A stretch of DNA of 64,000 nt from Malus domestica (Eukaryota; Streptophyta; Magnoliopsida; Rosales; Rosaceae). Positions 12,922 to 25,952 of the stretch are shown piece after piece. The notes beneath the pieces are model-generated. The model ran no database searches and was not told the origin of the DNA. It saw only the letters and a program-made list of their open reading frames with translations. The translations under genes were made by a program, and so were the position numbers. How positions within the stretch are numbered: position 1 is the stretch's first letter; each line of letters opens with the position of its first letter. Location of the stretch: contig NC_091675.1 of NCBI RefSeq assembly GCF_042453785.1, forward strand, positions 51,098,501-51,162,500, in the 5' to 3' direction.

Positions 12922-13968
12922 GTAGGTGCGTTACCACTGGCTCTTTTTTTTCTCTTCTTTCTTCTCTTTCTCCTTTCTTCCAAGAAGCAAGCAAATCGCT
13001 CTACTGTTGTAATAATATTAATATTATATTATTACGTCATCTTTCCGACCAGTCCCCGGCGATATCGCCGGCGATAGCCCGATCACTCCTACGGAGACTC
13101 CACCTCCTCCGCCTCCTTTGACATTTCTCTGTCTCTCTGAGGTATAATCTCTCTCTTCTCGTTCTCTCTCCTTAATTTTTGCATTTTTCTTTGCTGAGAG
13201 AGAAGGTTCAGATCTGGTTTTCTTGTACGTTAATGCTAAATGTTACTTGTTGATCTTGATCTATCATTATTATAATTTATTATTATTAAATAAACATATA
13301 TGTTTAATTTTTTCTGCTGTAATGATTTAATCGGTCAGAGACTCTGTTATATAATGATTAGTACTATTCACACATTTTTTACTTTTCATGCACTTCTGTT
13401 CATTTTTACCGATATTCTCTAATTCATTCGATTCAACACCTGAAAATTAATTTGAGTAGTGTGAGAAGTAAAAATGAGTGTGTGTGGATTACACCACCTA
13501 TGTAATCTGTAATTTTTTGTTTTGTTGCATATTTTTGTACAGAGTTTTGAAAAATGATTGTTCATCCTAATAATATTTTACTCATGGATAATGATGGGAG
13601 ATAATTTTTCAAACCAAATTTTATATACCATATGAGGTTGTTGTTGATGATTGAATTATTATTTAACTATTAATTAACGTGCTTAATTTTTGTTGGTGAC
13701 AGATTGAATGATTCACTGGAGTTGCTTTCTCTCTGTTTTTTTTTTTTTAATTTAATTTTATTTCTGAAAGGTTTATGTGATTTTGTTTTTCATGTAAATT
13801 GTGTGTTTTGCCTGATAAAATAATAAATAAATTGGTCTGGTAGGAGTTGAACGCAACACAACACAACACAAACAGCTTTCAGATCTGTTGAGACTTGAGA
13901 AGTGAAGCAAGTCATTTTGTTCGATTGGAATCTGTTGAAGTTCGAAGAAGAAGAAACGGACCGAGGAA

Positions 13969-16900
13969 ATGGAAGGGACCAAAGAGTTTGGGCTACGAAA
14001 TGTGAGCTCGCACTGCTCCATTTCGGACATGGATGACTACGACCTCTCACGCCTTCTCGACAAGCCCAGGCTCAACATTGAGAGGCAGAGGTCCTTCGAC
14101 GAGAGGTCACTCAGTGAGCTCTCCATTGGCCTCACAAGAGTCGGCTTGGACAACATGGACAGCACCTACTCCCCCGGTGGAAGGTCTGGTTTTGACACCC
14201 CTGCTTCCTCTGCACGCAACTCGTTTGAGCCCCATCCAATGGTTGCTGAGGCATGGGAAGCTCTCCGCCGCTCTTTGGTCTTCTACCGCAACCAGCCTAT
14301 GGGCACCATTGCCGCATACGATCATGCCTCTGAGGAAGTTTTGAATTATGATCAGGTCAACTTTTCACAATTGTCAACCCTTGCTTGCCTTTTGTTTTCA
14401 ATTTCATTTTGTGTGAGATTATGCAATAATCTATCTGTTTTTGAAATAATAATTCTGGCAATCAAATCAACTTGGGGAAAATTGGTTCGCCCTCCGGATT
14501 GATAGACATTCTTAATATCTGCTAACTGCTATCAGTTGAAATATGTAATTAGACTCGTGAGGTGAGGTGACGACGCCAGAAGCTTATTGATCCTGCAAAT
14601 GTCGCTTGTTCTCTTTGATTTTGGCATAATATTGGATATAAAAAGGAATTACACCCTTGGGAGAAGGCAAACAAAGCTCTAAAACATTTATGTTTTAAGT
14701 GTTCAGTTAAGCGAGCATTAAATCTTGACATGATTCTTGTTGTGTTTAGGTTTTTGTCCGAGATTTTGTACCTAGTGCTCTGGCTTTCCTTATGAATGGT
14801 GAGCCGGAGATAGTTAAGAACTTCCTCTTGAAGACCCTGCAGCTTCAAGGATGGGAAAAAAGAATAGACAGGTTCAAGCTCGGGGAAGGTGCAATGCCAG
14901 CAAGCTTCAAAGTTCTTCATGACCCTATCAGAAAGTCAGATACAATCATTGCAGATTTCGGAGAGAGTGCAATTGGACGAGTTGCTCCTGTTGACTCTGG
15001 TTTTTGGTGGATTATACTGCTCCGTGCATATACAAAATCAACTGGGGATTTATCTCTCGCAGAAACAGAAGATTGTCAAAAAGGAATGAGGCTTATATTG
15101 AGTCTATGTCTCTCAGAAGGTTTTGACACGTTCCCGACGTTGCTTTGTGCTGATGGATGCTCCATGATTGACCGTAGAATGGTAAGTTGCACTTCATTTT
15201 CAAAGGAATTTCTTTTTTCGAAAAGAAACTTAATTGCCAGTGCAAATAAGAAGTAGCTTGAGAAGTCCTTTTAGGCTATCATAAGGTCATTAATCTTTAG
15301 TCTTTCTGTCCCTAACCGTTATAAGATTACAGGTTTGCAACTGTGGTTTCTTTGCTAGGTTTAATTTCAAATAGATGATACACTGTTTAAATGTGGTTGG
15401 AGTGCACATGAAATTGGATGTTGTGTATGTAGCACATTACCCTTAGTTCTTACGTTAAATATTACAATTCTGAGAAGTAACAAGGCATAGTTTGGGGTTT
15501 ACATGAATTGACCCACAAGATGAATTATCTGAATAATATGTGTGTGGGAGCGTGTGGACTGATGGTTAATACTCGGTGACTAATTTATTGTGCCTGAAGG
15601 AATATATCACTAATAGACTTCTCGTATAGCAATCTGTCTGCGTATGGGTTGTCCCCTAGTATCGTTTTTATTAGCAGTATATTCTTGCTTTCTTCATTTG
15701 AAGACAACAATGATAGCTGTACTGACATTGATTAAAAGTGGCTTCAATCAGTGCTCTAGCTTATAAAGAAATTGAAACTTTTTTTTTTTTTTTTTTTTGA
15801 AAGGAAACGAAAGAATTTTATAAAATGGAAAGAATTTTATAAAATGGAAAGAATTTACAAAAGAGGAAAATAAAGTGTTGAAACTTGAAAGTCATGTTCT
15901 TGCGGTTCGATTTGTTAGTGTCTAATGCCTTATCCATTGACATGTATGGATGGGTAGCCGACTAAGTTCCACCCATAATAAAAGTGAATATGATTTGTAG
16001 TCTCAATAGATGAAGGTTTAGAAGCTCATGAAGGATATTATTTATTTATTTATTTTAGTAAAAGAATAAAAAAAAAAGAGAAAAGGATAATTCTTGTCTG
16101 TTATGAAGGTTTATAGGTTGAAGTTTTTAGTAAAAGAAAAAACGAGGAAGGAAACATTTTTGTATTTCTTACATGGTATATTATGCATTTTATTTCACTG
16201 TTTATATATTATTGTCCATTAGTCTTCACGTTTATGCAGGTTTGTAGCTGGCTTCAAGTTTTCTTGTCTGCCTGATTGCTTTATTTCTATATCATGGTTT
16301 TAATATAACCTTAAAAAATGTCTTATCTTATTTCACATTTTATATGGTTATCCAGGGGATTTATGGTTATCCGATTGAAATCCAAGCTCTGTTCTTTATG
16401 GCATTGAGATGTGCATTGGGAATGCTGAAACCTGATGGAGAAGGAAAAGAATTCATAGAGCGAATTGTCAAGCGTTTGCATGCCTTAAGTTACCACATGC
16501 GAGTTTACTTCTGGCTTGATTTCCAACAATTAAATGATATATACCGTTACAAGACTGAAGAGTACTCGCACACAGCTGTAAATAAGTTCAATGTCATTCC
16601 TGATTCCATCCCAGATTGGGTATTTGATTTTATGCCAAGCCGTGGTGGCTACTTTATCGGCAACGTGAGTCCTGCCAGGATGGATTTTCGATGGTTTGCT
16701 TTGGGTAACTGTGTTGCAATTCTATCTTCTCTTGCAACCCCAGAGCAATCAGTGGCTATAATGGATCTCATTGAATCTCGTTGGGAAGAGTTGGTTGGAG
16801 AAATGCCGTTAAAAATATGTTATCCAGCAATAGACAGTCATGAGTGGCGAATCGTAACTGGTTGTGATCCCAAGAATACCAGATGGAGTTACCATAATGG

Positions 16901-18080
16901 AGGATCCTGGCCAGGTTTGTCCTTCTACTTGAAGTTTCTATGTTATTGCTGCAAATAAAATTCAAAATGAATAGTTGTGATGGTAGATCATTTTATTATT
17001 ATTTGCGTTATGGATTATAACTTGGTGGTTTCCAAGGTGGAAATCAGTTTTGGACTATGGATGTTTTACTTAATGGAAGATTTCTTGCTTAGATGAGCTT
17101 TCAAAAGCACATTTTAATTAGAGTGTTCAAGTAGTATGAAATAGCAGCCTTGTTTTGTTTTCATTACAAGTCTTTGACTTTTGAACTGAATACTCATCCT
17201 GAAAAAGTTTGATATCTCTTTCTGCAAGTTTGTTTTCGGAAAACAGTGGTGGTATATTTCACGCAGTTATCTATTTTTTCAATTTCGTAAAAGAACCAAG
17301 CAGGCTTCGTGCCTAATATACTCGATTCCCTTGCCTAGCATTGGGCTGCATTCCCTTGCCCAGCCTTGTTTTGTTTTGTTTTGTTTTCATTACCTGTTAT
17401 TGCCCCCATTATCTACCCCAGGACTGGTCTAGATGAAGTTTCCACTTCGAAAAAACCACACCAAGATTATTACCATACATATCAACAACAAAGCCTTATC
17501 CCACTAGGGGGGTCGGTTGTATGAATCATAGAACGTCGCTGCACTGAGTGCGTCAAGTCTTCCGTTAGTTCCAAGCACTCCATGTCATTTCTTAAAGTCT
17601 CTTTCAAGTCTTACCGGGTCTTCTTCTATCTCATTTGGCCTACCTCTGTCTCATAATCGCATTTTTTAACCGGAGCATCTTTAGGTCATTGTTTCACATG
17701 TCTAAACCACCTTAACCAATTCTCTCTTATAATCGCATTACCATACATATCCTTTTAATATTTTTGTCTTTCAAATTGCTGCAGTGCTTTTATGGATGCT
17801 GACTGCCGCTTGCATCAAAACGGGAAGACCACAAATTGCAAGACGGGCAATCGAGCTTGCTGAGAGTCGTCTGCTAAAAGATTCTTGGCCAGAATATTAT
17901 GACGGGAAACTAGGAAGATATATTGGTAAACAAGCAAGGAAGTACCAGACATGGTCGATAGCAGGATATCTGGTTGCAAAGATGATGCTAGAGGATCCGT
18001 CACACTTGGGGATGATTTCGCTCGAAGAAGACAAACAAATGAAGCCAGTTATTAAGAGATCGTCGTCTTGGAATTGCTAG
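13969..18080 (+). CDS. CINV: cytosolic alkaline/neutral invertase (GH100), 557 aa
   Basis: Four coding exons join in frame: 13969-14355, 14750-15181, 16356-16914, 17785-18080 (TAG). The enzyme hydrolyses sucrose to glucose and fructose at neutral pH in the cytosol; glycoside hydrolase family 100 is plant/cyanobacterial. Sequence support is extensive: [15 protein letters not shown] and RQRSFDERS near the N-terminus, typical of CINV1-type enzymes; [13 protein letters not shown] and [11 protein letters not shown]; then [62 protein letters not shown] and the C-terminal [15 protein letters not shown]. Length equals the usual ~550 aa and no transit peptide is visible, which supports the cytosolic class. 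A 5'UTR intron (about 13141-13843) precedes the start, and the first in-frame ATG after its acceptor was chosen. Intron 15182-16355 is plain; intron 16915-17784 carries a short retroposon. Confidence 0.95.
17484..17736 (-). mobile_element. 253-bp RTE-LINE/SINE-like insertion (15-bp TSD)
   Basis: Identical 15-bp flanks ATTACCATACATATC lie at 17469-17483 and 17737-17751. On the minus strand the element ends CTAGTGGGATAAGGCTTTG plus TTG units, the 3' end typical of plant RTE LINEs and Au-like SINEs. It sits in the last intron of the invertase gene, opposite to transcription, about 50 bp from the acceptor. Confidence 0.8.
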
Positions 18081-18899
18081 AAGCTCAAAAAAGCTAAACC
18101 AAAATTGCAGGAAAAAAAACAAGAGGAAAATCAAAAGGTGAGAGATACTCGTAATTTCTTTGCTACACAATTCTTTCGGGAGTTTGTATTCGTAGTAGCT
18201 TTGATCGACAATGTGATTTTGTACAATAGTGTTTGCTGTGCTGAGACTGCTTATTGTTTTCAAATAAATTTGAACATTTGGCCTTCTATGTTTAAAATTC
18301 GATGGAACTCGGCAATGCCTGTGCTGCTAAAAAAATTAATAAGCTCAAGACTATTGGTTTTGTTTTTTTACTAGTTTACTTGTAATTTCTGTAATTTGAA
18401 TTTCTATTTTCTTTTTATAATTTTTTGTGTGCATCTCATTCACTCCCATCCTCTCACACTTTGCTTTTTGTTTATAAAAAGATATCAATTTAAGATATTG
18501 ACGTAGCTTAATTCTAACCGTCTTATTAGAAGGGGAGGGAAGGGGAGAGAGATTAGGACGGGAGAGAATTCTCCTCCTAGTTTCCCGTGGGATCATGTAT
18601 ACTCGGGATGACTTTTTTTGGAGTGATAAAAAAATTCTATCGCATGCAGCATCATAGGCAAGTCTTGCCCATTTAAGGAATATGGAGGAGGTATGTGTCC
18701 TCGGACATAGAAGACATTGGGGATGCAAAAAAGGAGTTTCAACTTTCATGGCTTTCATCTAGAGAAGTTGAAAGTCCTTACTTTTGGTGGGTCAGCTTGG
18801 CTTACAGCGGTTAGGAATGGAAAAGATGAGGCTGTTTTTGCAAGAAGCACAGAAATAACTACAGGATGGGTTGGGCAGCCACTTGGACTCACTGTATGG

Positions 18900-19118
18900 A
18901 CAAGGATTGTCTGCCCTCCTATTTTCGGTGCTCTTCCGTGCCCTTCTGTTTTGTGTGGTCACGGTTAAGCTACGTCAAAATTTTATATTTTTTTTATAGA
19001 GATAATAAGATAAAAATAAATAGTAATATAAAATGTTGACGTGACTTAACCGTGACCACACAAACAAAAGGGTACCGAAGGGCACCGAAAATGGGAGGGC
19101 AGACAATCCTTATCCTCC
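18900..19118. mobile_element. foldback MITE (TTGTCTGCCCTCC family), copy C
   Basis: Inverted ends AGGATTGTCTGCCCTCC and GGAGGGCAGACAATCCT with the shared CACGGTTAAGC core. The TSD is not clear. Confidence 0.8.
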
Positions 19119-19635
19119 AATTAAGCTAATTAGTCGACATACACTCAGAATATAATATCTTTAATTAAACAGTCGAAAATCGATCGCTGGAGGTCCAAGT
19201 AAAAGAGAAAATGCAGGAGGAAAATGAAGCTAACCTGGAGAAAGGGGCAGTCTTTCAAAAAGTACATTTTCATAATTTTGTTCCACAAGCAATGTTTTCT
19301 GTAGGGTACTGTTTGGTACGTGAGACGGGATGGAATGAAGTGGGACGAGGCGTTCCGTCCCACATTTGGTGTGCCTAAAACGGGGACGAATTTTGGGTGG
19401 ATTTTCGTTCCGCCTCACCCCTTGGAACGACTTGTTCCACATCCATGGAACATAAAATTATAACCTCTCCGTCTCCTTCTTCTTCCTCCTTGTTTCCATC
19501 CAAGGGCATCTTTGCTCCCTCTCCGTTCCATCTCGTCCCGTTCCGTCCTGTCTGCATACCAAACGATACCTAGATTTTGTATTGCTACTGCAAGAAATCA
19601 TACATGTATGATCATGCACTTGCACTTGTGCTAAG

Positions 19636-19832
19636 GAATCCGGATCCTCTTTCTGAGGATCTTGGGAATCCGTAAATCATATTTGTTCATCATAAATCAT
19701 GATCGGTCATAAATTATTTTAAATATTTTTATTTAAAATTAAATACAAACAGTACCTGATAAAAACTGACTGCACAATGTATGATGAACTGACACGATTT
19801 ACAAATCTTCAAGATTCTCTCCAGATCTTTTT
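19636..19832. mobile_element. GGATCCT-ended MITE family, copy 3
   Basis: Shares TTTATTTAAAATTAAATAC and the TGCACAATGTATGATGAAC segment with copies 1 and 2; ends are GGATCCTC- and AGATCT-like. Confidence 0.6.
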
Positions 19833-20606
19833 GGTGAGGTAACTACCAAGAAATGAAATTCAGGGTCAAGAGTATTAAAAATTTAATTACCGCCGTGATG
19901 ACGACTGACTGGATTGACTGGATTGACTGAGGAGGAGAGGAGAGGATAACTAAGCTTAAGTACTCGGCGGGGTTCCTTTCTTTTTCACACTAAAATAAGA
20001 TAAACCAAAACTTAACAACTAAGCTTTTGTTCCAAAAATAAATAAATAAACTAAGCTAAGTATTAATCTGTTGCCTTGTGCTCACGATAGATTGGTGGTC
20101 CTGCACTACCCTTAGCAGAGGTTCTTCTAGTGGTTAGTTTGGAACTCCTCAACTAGAACTTGAGGAGAAAATTTTCAATGTTTTCAGAACGCGAGTTGAT
20201 TGTTCATATGTCATAATGTAATTAGTGAAAAATATATTTATAAATGCTTCATTACTTGTACATTGATATGTGGTGTACTTGTATTTTAGAAAAACTAAAA
20301 AATTTCTCTAACTCGAAAGTTTAAACTCTCACAAATACATTTTTCTTCAGATTATTATAACTTTCCATTTGACTTGGTAGGCCAAAAGTAATTGCATTCC
20401 CATTTGACATTTGGATAAGATTGCACCTAATTTTCATCCAAAATTTCAAAATTAGATTGAACGAGATCACACTTTCTCCATTTTTTTCATAAAATAAAAA
20501 GATTGTGATACTCACATACTATTTTTTACTTTTCACACATTCTTATTAATTTTAAGCCATTGATATTTTTAATTCACTTGATTTGACGGTTGAAATTGAG
20601 AAGCAC

Positions 20607-20820
20607 GAGGATTGTCTGCCCTCCCACTTCTAATGCCCTCCCGTGCTCTCCTGTTTTGTGTTGTCACGGTTAAGCCACGTCAACATTTTATATTAATTTT
20701 TTTTATAGAGATAATAAAATAAAAATAAATAGTAATATAAAATGTTGACGTGGCTTAACCGTGACCACATAAACATGAGGGCACGGGAGGGCACCGGAAG
20801 TGGGAGGGCAGACAATCCTT
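20607..20820. mobile_element. foldback MITE (TTGTCTGCCCTCC family), copy D
   Basis: The best-preserved copy, with near-perfect palindromic arms ending AGGATTGTCTGCCCTCCC / GGGAGGGCAGACAATCCT around an AT-rich loop, and the same GGTTAAGCCACGTCAAC core. It lies just upstream of the F-box gene leader. Confidence 0.85.
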
Positions 20821-21138
20821 CAGAATGGTGTATAAGAATAAAAACGAGTATGTGAATTGCCTTACACGAAATAAAATAGTATTAAATTTGAGGGACACAC
20901 ATCAACCGAAGAGAGAGAGGGCACGGGGCACCAGCTGGCGTTGTGAGTAACGGAGGACGGGCATTTCTCCTTTGGTTTGGTCGTGGTCTTGGTCGTCCCT
21001 TTGTCGTATAAGTGGTGGTAGTGGTAACTGGTAAGTAGCTTTTGCTTCAGTTTTCATTCTCTTTACAAAATTCCGAGACGCAGACGTTGTGAATTTCGAT
21101 CACCTTCGCCCGACGAATCAATCACAATCATCAATCAG

Positions 21139-21654
21139 GTAATCCCATGATCCCATTCCAATTCCAATCGCAGGGAATTTGAGATATGATCCCAATTCCC
21201 AACTCTTTTTTTTTTTTACCATTTCACTTTCACTTCCTACAATTGAATTAATTCTTCTTGATTCTGGGTTCTCCTTTTTGAAAAATTTACTCAAAAGGCT
21301 GCGATCCTCCGCGCAACGGAAAGGTTGCTTCTTTGTGACTGAAAGGTCACATTTTTGCGGAAAGGTTAGCTTGGGGCGCCCTTTTTTACTGAACTAGTGT
21401 TGAATTTCCCTCTTCTTTTTTTCCTGCTTGCGATTACGAACTAGGGAGGGAGGGCCGGCTGCTTGCTTTGTGGACCACCGGTCCTGCCACCGTGGAGGAG
21501 ATGTTTCGGTGTGGTGTGATGTGGTGTTTGTCAAATAAATAGTTACTTGCTCTTTGCTAGTCAGTCTGTTTCTGAATTGAATTTGATCAACAAAAGTCAA
21601 GTCGTAGTCTGTCTTAATTAATGGCTTCGTTACTATTACTATCCTGAAATTATA

Positions 21655-21692
<38 letters not shown>

Positions 21693-22794
21693 GCTTTGTT
21701 TGGCAATCTCGCTCTAAAAGGACACCGAGGATTGGTTTGGATCATTTTATATATGATGAGGAGGAGGAGGAGGAGGAGGCGACAATTATATGGTGTAGTG
21801 TAGAATTGTGAGAGTTTCTGTTTTCTTTGATTCATGTCGATTGCGATTGGTGGGGTGCTGTAGTTGGATGATTATTATTGTTGTTAGTTTGTTACGCAAG
21901 CTGCGATAGTTTGTATCGTTTTATCCTTATATCCTTGTGCATGGTAGCTTGTTTTCTGCTAGATGTCTATGCAGAGGCAGTGCTTCAACCTATTTTTGTG
22001 AAGTAATCGGTGGCCACTAGGATGCAGGAAATATCCTCAGGAGCTCTGTGCAGAGGTTGGGGGTTAAGTTTCTAGAGTGGCTGTTGAGGTGTTGCGGAGA
22101 AGCTCTGACACTTCTCATTTGTGCACATAAATCTGGCATCCTAGTGCATAGTTGGCTAGATTTTAGAGCCTTTTTTACTAGGGCACACTCCCCGTCATGA
22201 ATTATATTCTTAATACCTTTTGAGCTTCTTTTGGTCCTAAGCAAGCTAGATGTCATCCTAAGTAGGACCTTCTGAATAGCATGCCCCCAGCTTAGTCGTA
22301 CCTGGTCCTTTTATACTGGCTTAACTCAAGAATGATTGTAGCTTGTAGCGGTACACGTGGTGTGCGCTCATTGGTCACAGTATGAACCGTTATCTGGGTT
22401 GTATTCCTTATTTAGGCCCTGCAGGGGTTGATGAGCTTTTGGGCAATAATTGGTATGTCTGGTACGCTAGCCCAACAGAGGAGGCTTCCTCTGTGGGTTT
22501 CCAAGTCGAGGCTTCACCTACCTCATTTAATGCAGGGCGAGATCGTGCATAGCTTTCCCGTGTTGGTTTGAGGGGTACTGTCAAAGCGGCTTCCTTCAGT
22601 TCGCGTGTAATATTCTCATTGGGCAGTGGAAATAGGTTTCTACACAGTATGTTTCATGACTTTTCATTTGATGCTTCCTGAAAGCTGCCAAGCCATTGTT
22701 ATCCTCACTCTCTTGTTCTATTTTTTGTTTTTGGCTTATTTAATTCTTACTTCATTTGGAAATGAATGTTTGTAACGTCATCCTTTATTTGCAG
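21139..22794 (+). other. 5'UTR intron of the F-box gene
   Basis: CAATCAG|GTAATC at 21138/21139 and TTTGCAG|GTGTC at 22794/22795 frame a 1.66-kb leader intron. It contains a (TA)n microsatellite (about 21659-21690) and a short GAG run (about 21758-21778). The leader exon probably spans about 20940-21138. Confidence 0.65.
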
Positions 22795-22823
22795 GTGTCA
22801 AGTGCTTAAACTAAAAGGCCATA

Positions 22824-24083
22824 ATGGAGAAATTAATTGGAAACAAGAATGCAGGCTTATTAAGGTTAGTGGAGGAGAGATCGTTGACCAAGAAATTAGA
22901 GGAAGAGAAAAAACAACGGCCAGAAGCACAAGCCCCTTACCTCCATAAAGATTGTATATCAAATATCCTTGTGCGACTTCCTCTCGACTCTCTTCAAAGG
23001 TCAAGGTTTGTCTGCAAGCCTTGGTATAACATAATTAAAAACCCCAAATTCATTGATGCTCATCTCCATCGTACTGAATCTGTTTTGATCTTTCTATCAC
23101 CAATTCCAAAGGACAGTTTATACCCTTATTCTAAGGCTTCTATACCACGAGAGAAGCCAAACACTGTCTCGGTTGAACTAAAACTTCTTAATCCAAACCC
23201 TATCCCCATTTTCGGCCATCCTCTCATAAACTCTCCAATGTTTTCTGTCCAGTTTCTGGACTTCAAAAATGATAAGAGTGAGATAGGAGAGTACAATTTA
23301 AAATGTTCGGGCAAGATCAGAGCCACCTGCAATGGTCTAATTTTGCTTGATAACATGGTGAAGAAAGGAGGACTAGCAGTCATGAATCCTGTGACTAGGA
23401 AGCTGATTGCACTTCCTCTGGGTACTTTATCTCGTCCACATCGTGAATCCTATGGTTTTATACTGAATGATGTTACAGGTGAATACAAAGTAGTCCACTT
23501 GTTTCGGGATGAGTTGGGGTTTGACAGCTGTGAGATTTTGAGTCTTTGGACACAAGCATGGAGAGAGGTAAATGGCCCTCCATTCAGGCTCCTTCGTTGG
23601 TTTGGATATGCACCTGTTTCAGCCATTGGAGCTCTTCACTGGATTCCTCAAGTTGACCGCAGCGATTACATAGTATCTATGGAAGTTGAGAAGGAGAAGT
23701 TTCACCAAATACCGCTCCCAAAACCCAGCCGAACTCATGACATGATCCTTGAAATGGGTGGCCTTTTGAGTTTTGTCATTCATGAGGGCATGAACCATAT
23801 CGACATTTGGATCTTGAAAGGTTTGTGTGGGGAAGTCTGGACAAAGAATCACAGTATCACAGTGGGTTCCGTCATAGACATGGTTCCTCTTTTCAGTTTA
23901 AGAATCAAGGGAGATATTATTTTCAAGAGAGACGAAGATGGCTCGTTGTATGCTTACAGTTTTCGAGACCAAGAGATGAGGAAGGTCGACATGGTAAATG
24001 GATGTATCCGGCGGTCTTACATGCCTCATGTCAACACCCTCGTTTCATGGATGGAAGCAAGTCAGGACATGTCTGATGATTGA
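22824..24083 (+). CDS. F-box protein with F-box-associated domain, 419 aa
   Basis: A single coding exon. Residues about 40-82 form an F-box (DCISNILVRLPLDSL, then RFVCKPWYNIIKNPKF), the module that binds SKP1/ASK in SCF ubiquitin ligases. The rest is an F-box-associated (FBA) domain of the plant type: CNGLILL, VMNPVTRKLIALP, GFILNDVTGEYKVVH, WREVNGPPF, GALHWI. The N-terminal ~38 residues are Lys/Glu-rich and unusual for this family, which normally starts close to the F-box. The ATG at 22824 is the first in frame after the leader acceptor at 22795. The target substrate cannot be inferred. The ORF is intact. Confidence 0.9.
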   Translation: MEKLIGNKNAGLLRLVEERSLTKKLEEEKKQRPEAQAPYLHKDCISNILVRLPLDSLQRSRFVCKPWYNIIKNPKFIDAHLHRTESVLIFLSPIPKDSLYPYSKASIPREKPNTVSVELKLLNPNPIPIFGHPLINSPMFSVQFLDFKNDKSEIGEYNLKCSGKIRATCNGLILLDNMVKKGGLAVMNPVTRKLIALPLGTLSRPHRESYGFILNDVTGEYKVVHLFRDELGFDSCEILSLWTQAWREVNGPPFRLLRWFGYAPVSAIGALHWIPQVDRSDYIVSMEVEKEKFHQIPLPKPSRTHDMILEMGGLLSFVIHEGMNHIDIWILKGLCGEVWTKNHSITVGSVIDMVPLFSLRIKGDIIFKRDEDGSLYAYSFRDQEMRKVDMVNGCIRRSYMPHVNTLVSWMEASQDMSDD

Positions 24084-24478
24084 TCTTTCAGCAATGGTGT
24101 GTACATAGAAAACATGGACTATCAGCTTAAACTTGAATCTCCCTTTTGTATCTTTTATATACACTTTGGTTTTACCCCTTAATCTATATTGCTACTATTT
24201 GGGTTGATCGCAAAATTGTCCATGAGCTTGTCCCCCCTCCCCTTTCATTTTCACTCTCGACTGGAGTGGCATTTTAGTTCTTTGCGTCAACTCCGTCTAT
24301 TTTTTCTGTTAAATGAAGGGGTAAACAATTCAAAATTTTATCTTACAATCTTATATTTGGTAAACTTTTCGTTTTACAGGTACAAAAAACGAGTGTAAAA
24401 TGCATTTGGTAGATCGTTTTTAAAGAATTGAACTTACAAGTAAAAAGCACAACTAATTTTTCCATTAGATAAAATTAA

Positions 24479-24631
24479 AGGAAAACTAATGAAAAGGGCT
24501 TGAAAACTTTGCGTTTTAATGATAATGACAAAATAAAGGGTAAAGTGAATAGTACCAGGATTGACTTTTTAGGGTAAAAATATGGTTTTTCGTTAGAATG
24601 AACAGTACCGGATGCTTTTCGTAAAATTCCC
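24479..24631. mobile_element. 153-bp Mutator-type MITE (9-bp TSD TAAAATTAA)
   Basis: Begins AGGAAAACTAATGAAAAG and ends CGTAAAATTCCC (imperfect inverted repeats). Flanked by TAAAATTAA at 24470-24478 and 24632-24640. The interior holds GTGAATAGTACC and GAACAGTACC, hallmarks of the family. Confidence 0.85.
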
Positions 24632-25577
24632 TAAAATTAATTATAGTGAATTTCTCCCTATAATTTAGGTCCTTGATTCACCGGAACAATATTCTAAGAA
24701 ATGGGCATGGTTCGAGATGGACCGCTATCCCCAACCCAGGCCCATTTTCACTCACATTATTCGATTCGGATGTGACAAAAATTCTAAAGGATATCATACC
24801 AAATTAATTTTGGATGACTTGGTTCGGGCAGGTTGGACCTAAAACCTAATCATTAGCCCAATTATAACAATAAAAATCTATAATTTGCCATATAACTTTT
24901 ATTTTCTAGCATCAAACCATCCTAAAAATTAAGATGTTATCAAGGTTCAAAGGCTAGTAACAAATATAGTTACAACTTAAGAGTCAAATAACTTCATAGT
25001 TTCAACCTTCAATTTTAAGTACGAGGTCGTATTTTCTTCCTTTGTAAGTGAGAGATTATAAATTTAAATTTTGTGGATGACGAGTTCGATAGCAATTTAT
25101 TCTCCTACCCCTTAATGTAAAATAAATATGTAATGGTCAATCAAGTTCGGTTTAAGGCAGTTCACAAAGCTTAAAATTGTAGCCAACCCAATTGTTACAC
25201 TTCTTAATTTTTAAACAAACGATATAATCTACACTAAGAGGAGTTGGCTGATTTTGAGTTGTTTAACTTGTTATTTGAAGTCAAAATCAAACCAATTTAC
25301 TCCCCTTACCACTAAAAGGGTGAGTTTATAAATGTATCGTTGCATAAAAAATTAAACTAAAATGATCATTTTTTATATAATAATATATTTATACTAAAGT
25401 CTTCCATAGTGGACAAGAAATTGAGTGTGATACTAATAATATAAAAATCAAACTCCTATAGCAGCTAAAAATCCGAGTGTTATGAGTTCTTATTTTTAGT
25501 TTAATATATTGAACTCATATATGAGATACCTATACAATATATACCAAAAGAGAGAAATGAAGTAACCAATCATAAAA

Positions 25578-25721
25578 AGGAAAACTAACGAAAAGTCCAA
25601 AAAAACTTCCCTTTTAATGAAAAGCCCTTTTTAAAGGTATAGTAAATAGTACAAGGGAAATGTATAAATGTGGTTTTTCATTAAAAGTGAACAGTACCAT
25701 GAGTGTTTTATTAAAACTCCC
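25578..25721. mobile_element. 144-bp Mutator-type MITE, same family (9-bp TSD ATCATAAAA)
   Basis: Begins AGGAAAACTAACGAAAAG and ends ATTAAAACTCCC, with ATCATAAAA at 25569-25577 and 25722-25730. Homologous to the copies at 24479 and 38079. Confidence 0.88.
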
Positions 25722-25952
25722 ATCATAAAATAGAGAGAAAACAAAAGTAAACGGGTCCCACATTTAATATATCAAACTCATCCTACAATGGCAATAATGT
25801 AATTCGACTCAAACTCACGGTGTATGAATTTCAAACTCCATTAATACCTATGAGATTAAAACTTAAGACATTTCGGGTAGGCCTTTCATAGTAAGCTGGA
25901 AGCAATGAGTGTGATATAAATATATTAAACTCATATAGGAATTACGCTCTTA

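Larger units (their letters stand above)
18081..20900. other. intergenic region, invertase to F-box gene
   Basis: Holds the invertase 3' flank, a diverged foldback relative near 18440-18575, foldback copies C and D and one GGATCC-ended MITE. The stretch 19310-19570 (CCCGTTCCGTCC-type ends) looks like another degraded inverted repeat. No gene seen. Confidence 0.65.
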
